Shown: one piece after another, positions 31,978 to 43,185 of the stretch
Position numbering within the stretch: the stretch's first letter is position 1
Layout: the number at the start of each line of letters is the position of its first letter
Assembly: GCA_008729055.1 (NCBI GenBank)
Contig: SDUX01000002.1
Location: forward strand, 2,569,874-2,633,873
From: Pyropia haitanensis
Lineage: Eukaryota; Rhodophyta; Bangiophyceae; Bangiales; Bangiaceae
Length of the DNA: 64,000 bases
Reading direction: 5' to 3'
Notes under the pieces: model-generated
Database searches by the model: none
What the model was told of the DNA's origin: nothing
Seen by the model: only the letters and a program-made list of their open reading frames with translations
Translations under genes and position numbers: made by a program

Positions 31978-33720
31978 GGCGCCGGCCGCCGCCGGGGCGT
32001 CGACGCGAGGCGCCGCCGCCCCGCGGCGCCGCCGCGGGGAGCCGCTGCCGCCGCCGCCGCCGCCGCTGCCGCGGTCGCCGCCCCGCCCGCGGGCGCGGAC
32101 GAGGAGCACCAGGAAGACACCAAAGAGGAAGGCGTCCAGCGCGACGGCGCGGGGGGGGCGGCGCGCAAGGCGCGGCGCGGCGCGGCGCGGCGCGCGGCGC
32201 GGCGTGCGGCCAAGCGGGGAGGCCGGGGGGGGGGAGGGGAGAGGGGGCCGGCGCCGGCGGAGGTGGCAGCGGCAGCGCCGGCGGCGGCACGCGCGTGTGC
32301 GATACGCCCCCGCGTCCACGCTCGTACGACAGCTGAGGATGGGGTGGCGGGCACAGAGGGGGGGGGGGGAGGGATGGGGCGGGGTAGTGCGGCGCACGCG
32401 TGCTGTCACGCGCACGCGGCGGCCGCGGGCGCCACCCCACCGACGCACCAACCCAAGGTCAAAAAAAAAACGCAGGGGCGGCGGGCGCCCAAAAAAGGGG
32501 GGGAAACCGCCCGCCCCCACGACACACCGCCGCAGCGGCGCACACGCCAACAACAGGGGACACGGTGCACACCCACACCGGCGGCGGCGGTTGGGTATCC
32601 ACCACCAACACCACACTCGCCCGCCCCCCACGCCCCGGCCCCTCCTGTTGCAGCACGCGCCCCCGTTTGGGCGCGGAGACACGCAGCAAGAAGAGAAAAA
32701 AAACGGGCGGGGCAGAGTCCCCGGCAGCGACCACGCACCGCGCGCGCGCGTGCAGAAGGGGCGGGCGCGTGCGCGGGTGTGGCAACGGCGGCGGGGGGGG
32801 GGGAGAGGAAGCGCGGTGCCGCGTGGGCCGTGCAGCGTGTAGGCGGGTGGCCCGCGGCCGCGCGGAGCCGTGACGGAGGGCAGCGGCGGCGGCGGCGGGC
32901 GGGTGGGCGGGCGGGCGGGCGGGCGGGCGGGCGGGGGCAGCGACGGAGCCAGCAGCGGCAGCGGCGGCGGCGGGGGGGGGGTGGGGGACAGGGGGGGGAG
33001 AGGGCGGCCCGCCGAGCTGCGTGGCCGACGGGGGGGCGGCGAAGGAAGGCGGTCGCTGGACGGGCGGCCCGGTCAACCCACAAAATTGAAGGGGACGAGT
33101 GCGCGGCGCGCGCCGAGCGCCAGCCGAGGGGGGGGGTGCCTGGAGGGGGGGGGGGTGCGCGGCGCTGGCGGGGGTCCGCCGCCGTCGGCACGCGCCACCA
33201 CACCCCGGTTGCTTGGCACTGCAGAGGGGGGGGGGCCGTCGGCAGGTGGGGCGGCTGGGAAGGGCGTCGTCGGCGCTGCAGCGCCGCGCGCCGCGCTGGC
33301 CGCCACCCCACCCACCCAGCCGCGGCCAGCGGGGGAGGGGGGCGGGGCGTGGGAGCCGCGTCCACGCGGAGAAAAGTGTGGGAAAGAAAAAACAAGAGGG
33401 GGGGAAAGGGGGTTGGTGGGGGGGGGGTGGGGGTCGGAACAAACCCACACAGGAGAGACAGGAGAGGGGGAGCAGACGGCGGGGGGGGGGGGGGGGGGGA
33501 GGTGGGGTGCCAGCGCAAGGGCGGTCCCACCCTCCCCCTGTCGTCGTCACACGGCTGGGCCGGTAGGCAGGCCCGCCGCCGGCTCTCGCCCCGCACCAGC
33601 CCCTTCCCCCGCGCTCGGCCACAAGGCGTGGGTCGCTGAACGGGGCGCGCCAGCGGCGGCCACGGGCCGACCGCGCGGTCACCCCACAGCACCCCGTTTT
33701 GAAACTAGCGGGGTAAAAGA
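31978..33720. other. GC-rich 5' flank of SAPS gene, no gene recognised
   Basis: Long open frames exist here on both strands but are Arg/Pro/Gly-rich, have no conserved motif and change character at every poly-G run (32797-32810, 32971-32979, 33129-33153, 33480-33499). I treat them as composition artefacts. The SAPS promoter and 5' UTR should be at the left end. Confidence 0.45.
32896..32938. repeat. (GGGC)n tandem repeat
   Basis: About ten head-to-tail GGGC units lie upstream of the SAPS gene. The plus strand has repeated triple-G steps with single-base loops, the classical composition of a G-quadruplex-forming sequence. Confidence 0.85.
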
Positions 33721-35523
33721 ATACATGATTTTCACAAATATACCACCATAGGATTGTGTTACGACGCTTTTTCCTCTTCACACGATAGATTCCACTCCAT
33801 CACCGGTACCACACGCAGTCGCCGGTTGGTGGTCAGCACGTTGAGTCGCACTCAATAATTGGCACCCCTCATTTCGTGAGAATCGAGAATGCAGCGGTGC
33901 AAGTGGTCGCTTGCACGTCTCTCCCCACCTTGGGTCGTCCCAGTGCAAGCCGACCGCCCCGAATCCTCCCCCATCCCGCCCTTGCCATCCTGCCCCCCCG
34001 CCTCCCACCCCCTCTCGTGCGCCTCTCCACTGCCTTTCCTTCGCCTGCTCGCCACGGGCTCTGTCCCACCACTCCCACCCTTCTACTTCACCCCTCCCTC
34101 TGCTTTGTGCGCTGCACTGTCCGTCCCGCCTGGACGCGTGCGGCGGGATCGAAGGCGGCGGTGCATGACGTGGGCCGTTCACTTGGCGAGGCCACTCTTG
34201 GCGGTAAGCTGGGGTGGGACGGAGGGGGAGTGGGAGAGGGGAAGGAGGCAGGATGGGGCAAGGGCCAGGAGGGAAGGTGCAGGGACGGGCGAGGTGTACT
34301 ATCCTCTCGCGGCTCACCACCGCCGGTGTCTCTGCCGCCACTGTCGCCATCGTCTCCGCCTCTGTTTCCGTTGCCGCTGCTTGCACCGCCGCCGCGAGCC
34401 CACTCCGCGTCTCTGTGGAGAGCGGCTCCCCGTGTGGGGGCGCCTGCGGACATGCGACGCGGCCATGATACTGACGCCTACTTCGAGCCTTGCGTGTCTT
34501 ATGGGTCCTGCGGGCCCACTTTCCCTGTCTCTTCTCCTCTTCACACCCCTCCCTGTTCCGCGCCCTCCCCATCCCACCCTTCTCACCCCCTCCCTTTCCC
34601 CTCCTCCCCCTCTCTTGACCCCGCCGCACCTCATTCTTCGCACTACCCTCTCACCCACCTCGGCGCGTACACCGCTCTCACTTCCGCCCTTCCCCATTCC
34701 CTTGTCTCGGGCGTCGTCTACGTGCCACCGCTGCCGCCTCCCTCTGGCCGACCTCTGGGTTGTGGGTCATTGTCGACCCGCAAAAGGGGATTGATTGTCC
34801 CGCGCAAGTGCACCCGCAAGGCGGCGGTGGTGGTCTTCATCTGCAGCGGCGGCCTTAGAGACATCGGTGGCGGCTGCGGCAGTGGCGACGGCAGCGGCTG
34901 TGGCGGCGTGCCCGACTGGTCTGCAGCCCACGCCGCGAGAGGTGCGTGGGCCCAGGTCTCCTCGCGGACGCTAGCGGAAGGGGTAGGACAGCGAGGGGGG
35001 AATGCCGCGGGAGGGGCGGGCGGCCATCGGGGGGGGAGAGGGTGGGCGCTCGGTGTAACGGTCGCCGCACCGCCGGCGATGCGGGGTGTGCGTACTTGCT
35101 CATGCTGCGAGCATCCCCTGTGCTGAGATGCTGTGATGACACTGACTGACCTTGTCCGTCCCTCTCGCGTCGCTTGGATGTATGCTCGCTCCATCTTGGT
35201 CTCGCTGCTGTTGTCACCTTGCCGTGTTCGTCTGCTTCCACTTTCTTTTGTTGCACCAGATGTGCTTGGCGGTCGGGGAGGGCAGGGCGATGCTGCAGAT
35301 AGCAATAAAGCACATCTTGCACGAAAGAACCATGAAAGACGTTTGAGACACAGGATCCGAAGTGTACTTGCGTGCATGTACCCGCATTGTCCATGCCAAA
35401 CAGTATTCTTCATGCATAGTCACGACTACCCACTCACGACACATGCTCAGCTTTAAATTCTAGATCACAAACGTCTACACAGAAGAAGTGTGCTTTCGAC
35501 TCAAGGAATAGACTTTCGGGAAT
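33721..35523. other. Gene-poor stretch of lower GC
   Basis: The composition changes abruptly near 33700 (AT-rich patch 33700-33780) and again at 35260-35520. No conserved frame on either strand; the open stretches are Pro/Ser-rich or short. I see no tRNA, rRNA or transposon signature. A non-coding RNA cannot be ruled out. Confidence 0.45.
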
Positions 35524-35970
35524 ATGTATTTGGCTGCCCCGTCGGGTAAACTTCTGGGGCGCCGTGCCGCGTCGCGCGGTCTGTCAGCCACGCGAGTGGC
35601 GGGCGCGGCCACCACCGCCGGCGCCCACGCCGCGCCGCCGTCCCGGCACCCACAGCCCCAGAGCGATGGGCTTGCAGCTGGACACCTGTGGTCAAACTGC
35701 ATTCCGGGCCACAACACGAGCGGCCAGGCCGTGGCGGTCGTGGAGGGGGGGCGCCGCGCTTCTCGGGCCAGCCGCCTTGATTTCGACGTGGCTCCATTTC
35801 TATGTGGACACGACTGTAATCACGTCGAAACATGCGGCCTTGTGGGGATTGTCGGAGAGAGCAGGCACACGTCATTGGCCCAAGGCCTGGATTGGGCGGA
35901 ACCCTCCAAACATGTAATTGCTGGTGTACAGAACAGCATTGATCCAGACAGCTTGATACAAGTACATTGA
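35524..35970 (+). CDS. Possible small organelle-targeted protein, frame uncertain
   Basis: From the ATG at 35524 the first 50 residues (MYLAAPSGKLLGRRAASRG, then LSATRVAGAATTAG) have the basic, Ser/Ala-rich, acid-free look of a mitochondrial or plastid presequence. In the same frame the protein continues to a stop at 35970 (148 residues). In the next frame (from about 35660) a more protein-like stretch appears: a hydrophobic segment GGAALLGPAALISTWLHFYV, then TTVITSKHAALWGL and a stop at 35917. A frame switch near 35650-35665 would give a small single-pass membrane protein. I do not recognise either version, and no long homopolymer explains a shift, so this is a weak call. Confidence 0.25.
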   Translation: MYLAAPSGKLLGRRAASRGLSATRVAGAATTAGAHAAPPSRHPQPQSDGLAAGHLWSNCIPGHNTSGQAVAVVEGGRRASRASRLDFDVAPFLCGHDCNHVETCGLVGIVGESRHTSLAQGLDWAEPSKHVIAGVQNSIDPDSLIQVH

Positions 35971-36956
35971 AAATGAATACATTGATGGGCAGGGCAGTTC
36001 ATGAGCGCGCCCGCAACCGCCGCGGAGGCGTTCGTTCTCCCCTTCGCTCTCCAAGGGACGGACGGGTCCTCCCCCCTCTCTTGCACGCGACCGGCAGGCA
36101 CGGCGTGGTGGGGGCGGGCTTCCCTCCCCCGCTCGCCGCCACCGCGTGTATGGCTGCGGCCGCACCTCAGGGGGGCGAACAGGGGGAGTGAAGCAGATGC
36201 AGTTGCAAGGGGCGGAGCGCCAGGGTTTGGGGACGCGTGAGGTATGGCAGCCGCCCCCGCCACCGCCGCGCCCGCCCCTCCGCCCGGCACGCTTCCCCCC
36301 CCCCCGCTCGCCCCCTCCTCTCCCACGCGCGTGGTGGAGGCCGCCACGAAAGCCGCGTCTGCTGCTGCCCGGCCGGCAGCCACGCCTGCCGGTGGCGGCG
36401 GCAGCGGCGGTGGGGGGCGGGCGGCGCGGCCGCTGCCGCCCGCCGTCGGCACCCCGCCCCTCCGTTGCTGCGGCGAGTGGGTGGGCGGTGGAGGGAGGGT
36501 GTGGACTGCCCTTTGCCGCCGTCTGCCGCTGGCGGGGATGGCCGAGCGGCGATTCATCCTCCGGCCCCTGCCCACCGCCCCCGTCGCTGGCGTGTTCCGC
36601 CCCTCACCCCTCCCCCGACAGCCTGTCCAAGACCGCCGTCGCCGCCGCCGGTCATTTGGCCCCCCCGCCAGTCGAGTGTGGGGGCGCCTCCACGCTTTGG
36701 GCCTCACCCCACCGTCACTGCGTTGCCACCCCCCCCACTGCCGCTTTCACCCTCCCCACGCTGCCGTTCTCGGCCGACGCTATCGCGAGCGGCCGGGTGC
36801 GCCGTGGCCTGCCCATCGACGTAGGCTGCCCTGCCTCGCGGCCGCGCATCTGCCGTGGTCGTTGGCAGGGGCAACCCCGTCCGAGCTTTCCTCTCCCCCC
36901 TCCCATCGCCTTCGGCCCCCCCCCCCCTTCCCCCCTTTCTGGTCGTTGCTCCCCCC
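35971..36956. other. Upstream region of the low-complexity gene
   Basis: A plus-strand open frame from ATG 36244 to 36960 (MAAAPATAAPAPPPG...) and a minus-strand frame over the same bases are both Ala/Pro-rich and show no conserved motif. The region probably contains the promoter of the gene starting at 36957; an upstream exon is possible. Confidence 0.35.
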
Positions 36957-37422
36957 ATGAATTCATGGTTGGAAGCGGACGCGGCCGCGACGGCGGCCGT
37001 GTCGCCCCCACCGACTGGGTGGCTGCGCTTTTGGCGCACCCGCTCGGCCGACGCGGCAGACGGCCCCGCCGCCGCCGCCACTGCGGGAGCGGCGGCCGCC
37101 GACGAGGTGGGTGCGACCGCTGACGACCTCGCGGCGGGCGGCGAGTACAGCGCCTCGGTGGTGGCACCCCCGGCGGCGGGGGTGGTGGGGTTGGCGGCGG
37201 GCGCCGCCTTCCCCCCCGCCTCCTCCTTGCCCAGCGGCGGCGAGGCGGCGAGCCTCCGCCGTGTCCGGTCCACCGACAATAGCCTCTGGCGCCGCGTCAC
37301 GCCGCGGGTGTTGCCGCCCCCCCCACCGCCGGGCGCCCGCGAAGCAGCGCAAACGGCCGCCGCTGGCGGCGCCGCTGCCGCCGGCATCGAACCGTCCGGC
37401 ACGGCGGGTGGCCACGGTGCAA

Positions 37423-37455
<33 letters not shown>

Positions 37456-37459
37456 GTAG

Positions 37460-37492
<33 letters not shown>

Positions 37493-39692
37493 GGCGGGAG
37501 CTAGCTCCTTGCTCGGTCCCCGCTTCCGGAAGCTGGAAGAGGCGGCTGCCGCCGCGGCGGGCGCGGGGGGAAGCCCCCTCGGCGGCGGCGGCCCGATCCG
37601 CACGTTTCTCCGCCGCAAGCGGGCGGCAACGTTCAAGGCCCGCCGCTCCACCGACGCGGCAGCGGCGGAGGCGGCGGCAGCGGCGGCAGCGGCGGCGGCG
37701 GCGGTGCCCGTCACCGTCACGGGCACGCGAAGCCCCTTGGCGATTGGCGGCGCCAAGGCCCCCGACCTGCCCGACGGGGTGGGTGTGCCGCCCGCGTCGC
37801 CGACGAGCGTGTGGGAAGACGGGGGCCTCCGGTCGTTGACCAGCTGGGACCGCAGCCGCGGGGTGGTGGTCAAAGCGGTGTCGACGGCGGCGGCGGCGGC
37901 GGCGGTCGCGACGGGCCCGCGGCCCGGCGGTGGCGGCGCGGCGGGTGCATCGCGGCCCCCCCCAGCCACCACCGTGACGGCCGCGGCGGTTGGCGCCGCG
38001 GCGGCAGCGGTGGCGGCCGCCGCCGCCGCTGCGGCCGCCGCCGACGCAGGACGTGCCAAGGTCGGCGACTGGCTCGCCCGGCAGGCGCCGTCGGCGGCCA
38101 CCCCCGTCGCCGCCCCCGCGTCGGCGGCGGAGATTGACCGCACCGCCGCGGGGGTGGCCCTCCCGGGGGGGTGGCCGCGCGTGCGCGCCCGCCGCCCCTG
38201 TCGGTCGGCTCTTCAGACGGCGGCGGCGGTAGCGGCGGCGGCGGCGGCGACGGCGGCGGCGGCGACGGCGGCAGCGGCGTCGGCGACGGCAGCGGCGGCG
38301 GCGGCGACGGCGGTGGCGATGGCGGCGACGACAGCGGGCCACCAGACCAGGCCGACGGCACCCCCCCCCCACGGCGGGCGCTGCGCAAGCCCCGCGTGTT
38401 TGTGGCACGCCTGTCCCGCACCGACGGGGCGGCGTCGCCCGCGTCCTCGTCGGGCGGCTCGACGCCGGGCGCCGCCTCCACGGCCGCTCCCTTCATCAAT
38501 GACGGGTCGCACGAGGCGACGGCGGTGCCCGCCGCGGATGGCACCCCGCCGCAGGGGGCGGCCGCCGCGGCGGTGGCGGACGGGACGAGGCCGGCGGCCC
38601 CCCGGCTGGCGGCGCTCGCGTCGGCGCCGCTGCCGTCGGCGGTGACAGGTGATGGCGGCGGCGGCGATGGCGGCGGCGCCGGGCGGCACGCCGCGCGGTC
38701 GGCGCGCGCCTCCCTCGACGGCGGCAGCGCGCGGCTGTCGGCCGCGTGGCGCGCCGGGCCCGTCCAGTTTGTCGCGCCGCCGTCGCCACGGCCGGGCGCC
38801 GGCGGGGGCGGCGCGGCGCTCACCCGCAGTCGCGTGCCGCCGCCGCTGTCGTTGCGGACGCCGACGTCGGCGCCGTCCCCCCCGCCACCGTCCACCGCCA
38901 CGGCGACGGCGGCAGCGGCAGCGGCGACGGCGGCGGAAACGGCGGCTGCGACGGGGGCAGCAGCAGCAGCGCCAGTGACGGCGGGGCGACCCCGGCGGCG
39001 GCGCAAGAATGCCAGCCTTGACGCGTCCTCTGGCCAGTCCCCCCGGGCGCCCCTGTCGCGGCGCTTTTCGCTGGCGCTCCTGTCCAGCGGCCGGGGGGCG
39101 GGGGGGGGCGCTGGCGACGGCCGGGGGAGGCCCACCACACGTGGACGGCCCGCGCGGGGGGGGGCGGCGGCAGCAACAGTGGCGGCGGCGGCGGCGGCAG
39201 CGGTGTCCACAGCGGCAGCACCCGTCCGGCGTCGCGCGCCGCCGCCGCCGCGGCGGCGACGGCCACGGCAGCGGCGGCGGCGGGTGGCCGGGGCAGTCGT
39301 GCGTCGCGCGGGGCGTCGGCGGCGTCCCCCCCCCCCCCCTGCGGCGGACGGGCAGCCGGGTGGCGGCGGCGCTCGGCGGCAGCCGGCCGTGGGCTGCCCC
39401 CGCGACGGCGGCAGCGGCCGCCGCCGCTGACGAGGAGTTGTCCCCGTGGTGCAGCAACTCGGCGCTGGAGCTGCGCCCGGCGCTGCCAGGCGGCAGCGGC
39501 GGCGGCGAGAGCGCCCTCCGGCCGCTGCGGTCTGCGCCGACGCGCAGCCGCGGGCGGGGCTCGGCGCTGCGCTCCCGCCGGTCGGCCGATGGCGCGCGGG
39601 GGGACGACCGGGGCGGCGGCGACGGCGGCGGCGGCGGCGGCGGCCTGCCGCGGCGGCTGTCCCAATTTTTCCTCAAGGACGCATGCCCACCT

Positions 39693-39729
<37 letters not shown>

Positions 39730-40238
39730 GCAGCGGCGGCGGCGGCGGCGGCGCCGCCGCCGACATCAGCGTCACATCGAGTGACGGGGGCACCGACGCG
39801 CCGCCGACGCCATCGTCGGCACGCTCCTCGTCGTGGGCGTCGCTGTTTGCCGAGCAGGACCGGTACCTGACGACGCCCACCGCGTCCACGGCCGCGTCAG
39901 CGGCCGACGTTGCGTGGGGGGGGGACACCGCCGACGGCCCCGCCGTCGGCGGCGGCGGTGACGGCGGCGCCGACGCGGCCGCCGCCGCGTCGCCCACGCC
40001 CGCGGGCACTGCGTCGGCGGCCGGCACGGCCAGCGGCGGCGGCGACGGCGGCGTTGGCGCGGCGACGGCGGGCGGTGACGGCGGCGGCGGCGGCGGAGCG
40101 CCACCCGCCCCCCCCCGGCGGCTGAGCCTCGCGGACGATGACTATGTGCGCTGGCACCTGCGGCGCATTGCCGCGGCGGCACCGCGGCGGGCGCGCCGCC
40201 GCGGCCGCCGGTCGGGGGCGGGGATGGGGGGGCGCTGA
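36957..40238 (+). CDS. Giant Ala/Gly-rich low-complexity protein with recurrent RRxS motifs, unrecognised
   Basis: A continuous plus-strand signal runs from ATG 36957 (MNSWLEADAAATAAVS) to TGA at 40238, about 1,090 residues. It switches frame at G runs near 38165-38170 and 39153-39163. The protein is mostly Ala, Gly, Ser and Asp, with no globular domain that I recognise. What stands out are evenly scattered basic-Ser islands: SLRRVRSTDNSLWRR, KARRSTDAA, RRKNASLDASS, LSRRFSLALL, SRRSADG, LPRRLSQFFLKD and PPRRLSLADDDYVRWHLRR. These fit the R-R-x-S consensus of AGC-type kinases (PKA/PKG). The last one sits in a more ordered C-terminal segment. The opposite strand is also open for long stretches, a common by-product of GC-rich codons. 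Function unknown; a disordered phosphorylation substrate or scaffold is the simplest inference. Confidence 0.5.
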
Positions 40239-41111
40239 GCGGCGGCAGCGCGGGGGGGGGGGGGGGGGGGGGGGGGCGCGCCGCGTGGGGGGTCCGCTGC
40301 GGACGCAGGGACACTACCGGGGGCGCGAGTTACAGGCAAGATGGAGGGAGCAGAGGGAGATGGGCGTTCAACAAGGGCTGGCGGACTGTCCGGTGTGCTC
40401 CCGCCACTTCCTCCCGTACGCTGATGGCCCTGCCACTTGTCTCGCCAAGGGCGAGGTGCTGTGTCTACTGCTTGGCGGGAAGCCACCGGTGCCGTGCCAC
40501 ATGAGACCCCCAACGGCTCGGTAGGTTCCCGCGCTGCCCGTCATCGGTGTAGACCCCACCTCCACCGCACGCTGAGGGAGGTGCTTCACTGTGTCGTTGG
40601 TCCTCTGCCTTCCTAGTCACCTTCCCTGAACCGGTTTGGGAGTATGCTCATTATCGACCATCACCGTTGCCCTCTCGTGGACGGCGTCCGCGACCGCCAC
40701 AGCCCAGCGCCGCACGGAAAGGCGTTGGTGACAAAAGGCGGTGGTGGGGGGGGGGGGACGGAGAAGACTCGTCTCGCCCGCGACTCTGCCTCGCCTGGAT
40801 CTGCGCTGGAAGTTTGCCACGTTGTGCCACGTTTCGTGTTGGACTTGGATTGACTGAACACCAAGGTGCCAACCCTGCGCTGGCGTCCCCCCCCCTCGCC
40901 TGTCCCCCCCACCCTCTCCCGCCCGCTTCCCACACCCCTTGCCCGCAACCCGCCGCCTTTCCCTCTGCCATCCCGTACCTCCCGCCCCCCCCCCGCCGCC
41001 GTCTCCGCCCCCCCAGCCCCTCTCGGGCCCCCCCCAACGCCCGCTGTCCCCTCCATCCTCCCCCTGTCCTCCCTCCCCCCCCCCCCGCCCTTCCGTCACC
41101 ACCTAGACACC
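40239..41111. other. Intergenic, 5' region of VMA22
   Basis: No conserved frame. From about 40860 to 41110 the plus strand is almost pure pyrimidine with many C runs, directly before the VMA22 ATG, like other leaders in this window. Confidence 0.45.
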
Positions 41112-41845
41112 ATGGCCGCCGCCCCCCCGACCACGGTTCGTGCAGGCGCCCCCCCTCCCCCCCCCTCTCACCCACCGCCGCGACCGCCGGTGCCCCCCAC
41201 CCCCCCTCGCCCCCCCCTCGGTCACGCCGCCACGCCCGGCCGATGAGGCGGTCGTCGCCCTCCTCGACGCCGTCGACGCGTACAGCCGGTCGGCGGCGGC
41301 GGTCGCGGCGGCCGCGGCCGACGGGTACCTGTCGCTCGCGCGTGCGCGGTACGATGGTGGCGTCGGGGGGGGAGGGGGGGGGTCACCGCCGGGCGCGCTG
41401 GCGTCCGCGTCGAGGTAGGGGGGGTGTGGGGGGGTGGCGGCTGCTGCCACCTGGGGGGAGGGCGCCCCTGGGGGGGGGGGGAGGGGGGGGGGAGCACGCT
41501 CCGCTGGTGGACCCTGCCGCCGCCGGCCTCCGCCGCCGCGGCCGTGGGAGCGGGGAGGAGGGCGCCGGCGGCGGTGGCGGCGGCGGTCGCTGCAGCGGCG
41601 GTGGTGACGGCGGTGGCGGCGGCGGCGGCGGCCTCGGCGGCGGCGGCGGCGGCGGCGGCTGTGGCGGGGTGTTGCGGTCGGCGCCGACGCGGGCGGCGGC
41701 GGCGGCGTTTGCAGCCGCGACGCGGGCGGCGGTGGCGGCGGCGTCCGCGCGGGCGGCGGTGGTAGCGGTGCTGGAGGAGCTCGAGGCGGCGGGGGCGGAG
41801 CATGCGGTGGGGGAGACCGCTGCCGCGCACGACGCGCAGGGATGA
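41112..41845 (+). CDS. VMA22: VMA22/CCDC115-like V-ATPase assembly factor, homopolymer frameshifts
   Basis: VMA22 (CCDC115 in animals) is an ER chaperone that, with VMA12 and VMA21, assembles the membrane sector of the V-ATPase. The N-terminal helix ADEAVVALLDAVDAYSRSAA, then ADGYLSLARARYDGG, matches the family signature in which a leucine-rich helix is followed by G(W/Y)LSLAKARY. The C-terminal coiled coil RSAPTRAAAAAFAAATRAAV, then VVAVLEELEAAGAEHAVG, corresponds to the SLRxAQxxF...LQ(E)KL end of CCDC115. These pieces are in three frames; the switches fall at the C run 41150-41163 and at G runs near 41364-41380 or 41469-41493. The middle part is low-complexity Ala/Gly. ATG 41112 is in a strong CACCATGG context and the stop is at 41843. 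The identification rests on two short motifs and overall order. Confidence 0.6.
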
Positions 41846-42341
41846 CGGGCGGGGAGGGGGGGTGCAGGGGGGGGGCGGGGGGGTGGGCGGCGTTGACGCT
41901 CGGGGTGGGGATCGGCCGGTCGCGGCGGGCGGGCCGTGTGGCGCCGCCCCCGCGGCGGCGGCGTGTGGCCCGCGCCGCTGCCGGCGGCGGCGGCGGCGGC
42001 CTGGCCTGGCGGCGTGCGTGGGCCGCGTCGCCGCGGGCATGCCAGCGGCGGGCGGCCGACAGAGACAGGGGAGGGAGACGCCCCCACCGGCGGGCGGCCG
42101 CCGCTCATTTGCTGCCGCCGCCACCACCGCCGGCCGTCTGGCCGCCGCCCGCGTCGTTGGGCATGCGGCGGCGGCACGCCGGGCTGCGCTGCGTCGTGCG
42201 CCACCTGCCGTGGTTGGCGGGGCCGCGACGCCGCCGCCGCGGCGGTGCCGCGCGCGTGCGTCGCCGCCGCGTGCGTCTGGGGTGTGGGCGGCGGGGGCGG
42301 GGGGAGGGCGGTGCGGCCGCCGGCACCAGTGGGCGCAGCGG

Positions 42342-42400
<59 letters not shown>

Positions 42401-42891
42401 GGCGGCGGTGCCGTCCCGCCCCCGCCTCTCTCCTACTAGCGCCTCAGAGCGGTTGTCCGCCACGGTCGGCGTCACGGCTGCCCCGCTGCCGCCCCCCCCG
42501 GCACGTCACTTACAAAGAGCGGCGCATGCCCGCATTCCGTCGCCCGCGCCAAGACGCGCCCCCCGTGGTCCGCCTTTGCCTCCCCGGCGCACCCGTTTGC
42601 GCAACCACCGCTGCCCATCTTGCCCCCTCCACCGCAGCGCCCACCCCCCCTCCCCATTCTGGCGATCCGCCCGTTCCCTCTCCCCTCCCCTCCCCAGCGC
42701 GTCCTGACGACCCCCCACCCCACCACCCCATTGCTGTTTGCCGCTCTCCCCCCCCCCCCCCCGTCCCGCTTCCCACCCCCTACCCACGCACAGCCTCCCC
42801 TCCCCCCCCCCCCCGCCTTCCCTCCTCCCCCTCGTCTTCCCTCCCCCCCGGCCGTCCCCCCCCCCCCCCCCCACCAACCCCCCCCCCGCTC
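41846..42891. other. GC-rich spacer, no gene recognised
   Basis: Frames on both strands between 41850 and 42475 are Ala/Arg-rich and contain a (GGC)n tract (42340-42412), but no conserved motif. From 42540 to 42890 the plus strand is nearly pure C/T with long C runs. This could be the 3' part of the LYRM7 transcript. Confidence 0.4.
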
Positions 42892-43185
42892 TCAGCCCGT
42901 GCCCGGCCGCCGCGGGTCACTCACCGCCGCCGCGTCCACCGCGTACGTCCCCCGCCGCGTCAGCGGCGCCTGCTTGACATTGTGCACGAGGAACGCGACC
43001 GCGTCGCGGGCGTCGCGGAGCTTGGCCGCCACCGCCGCCGCGTCCGCGGCGCCCCGCTCCGCGGCAAACGCGTCACGGATGGTGCGCGCGGCGGCCGCCT
43101 GCAGCGGCGCGTCGCCGTCAAAGGCCGCCCGCTGTGCGCGCAGGAGCGACCGGTAGGTGCCGAGGATGGTCGCCTTGGACGCCAT
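42892..43185 (-). CDS. LYRM7: LYR-motif protein, complex III assembly factor LYRM7/MZM1-like
   Basis: MZM1/LYRM7 is a mitochondrial matrix chaperone that stabilises the Rieske iron-sulfur protein before its insertion into complex III. The 97-residue frame MASKATILGTYRSLLRAQRA has the L-x-x-Y-R-x-L-L-R signature of the family. It continues FDGDAPLQAAAARTIRDAF and KLRDARDAVAFLVHNVKQA, the helix pattern and HN(V/I)VQ-like end of LYRM7. Near the 3' end, the sequence GGCG|GTGAGT (about 42922-42917) is a perfect splice donor inside the frame. The last nine residues (SDPRRPGTG) could therefore be read-through of an intron, with the real C terminus on a small unseen exon. There is no separate presequence, as in many LYR proteins. 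Confidence 0.75.
   Translation of the reverse strand: MASKATILGTYRSLLRAQRAAFDGDAPLQAAAARTIRDAFAAERGAADAAAVAAKLRDARDAVAFLVHNVKQAPLTRRGTYAVDAAAVSDPRRPGTG

Noticed and set aside
31576..33639. Plus-strand open frame of 687 codons
   Set aside because: It overlaps SAPS exon 1 on the other strand, is Arg/Gly-rich throughout and has no motif; I attribute it to base composition.
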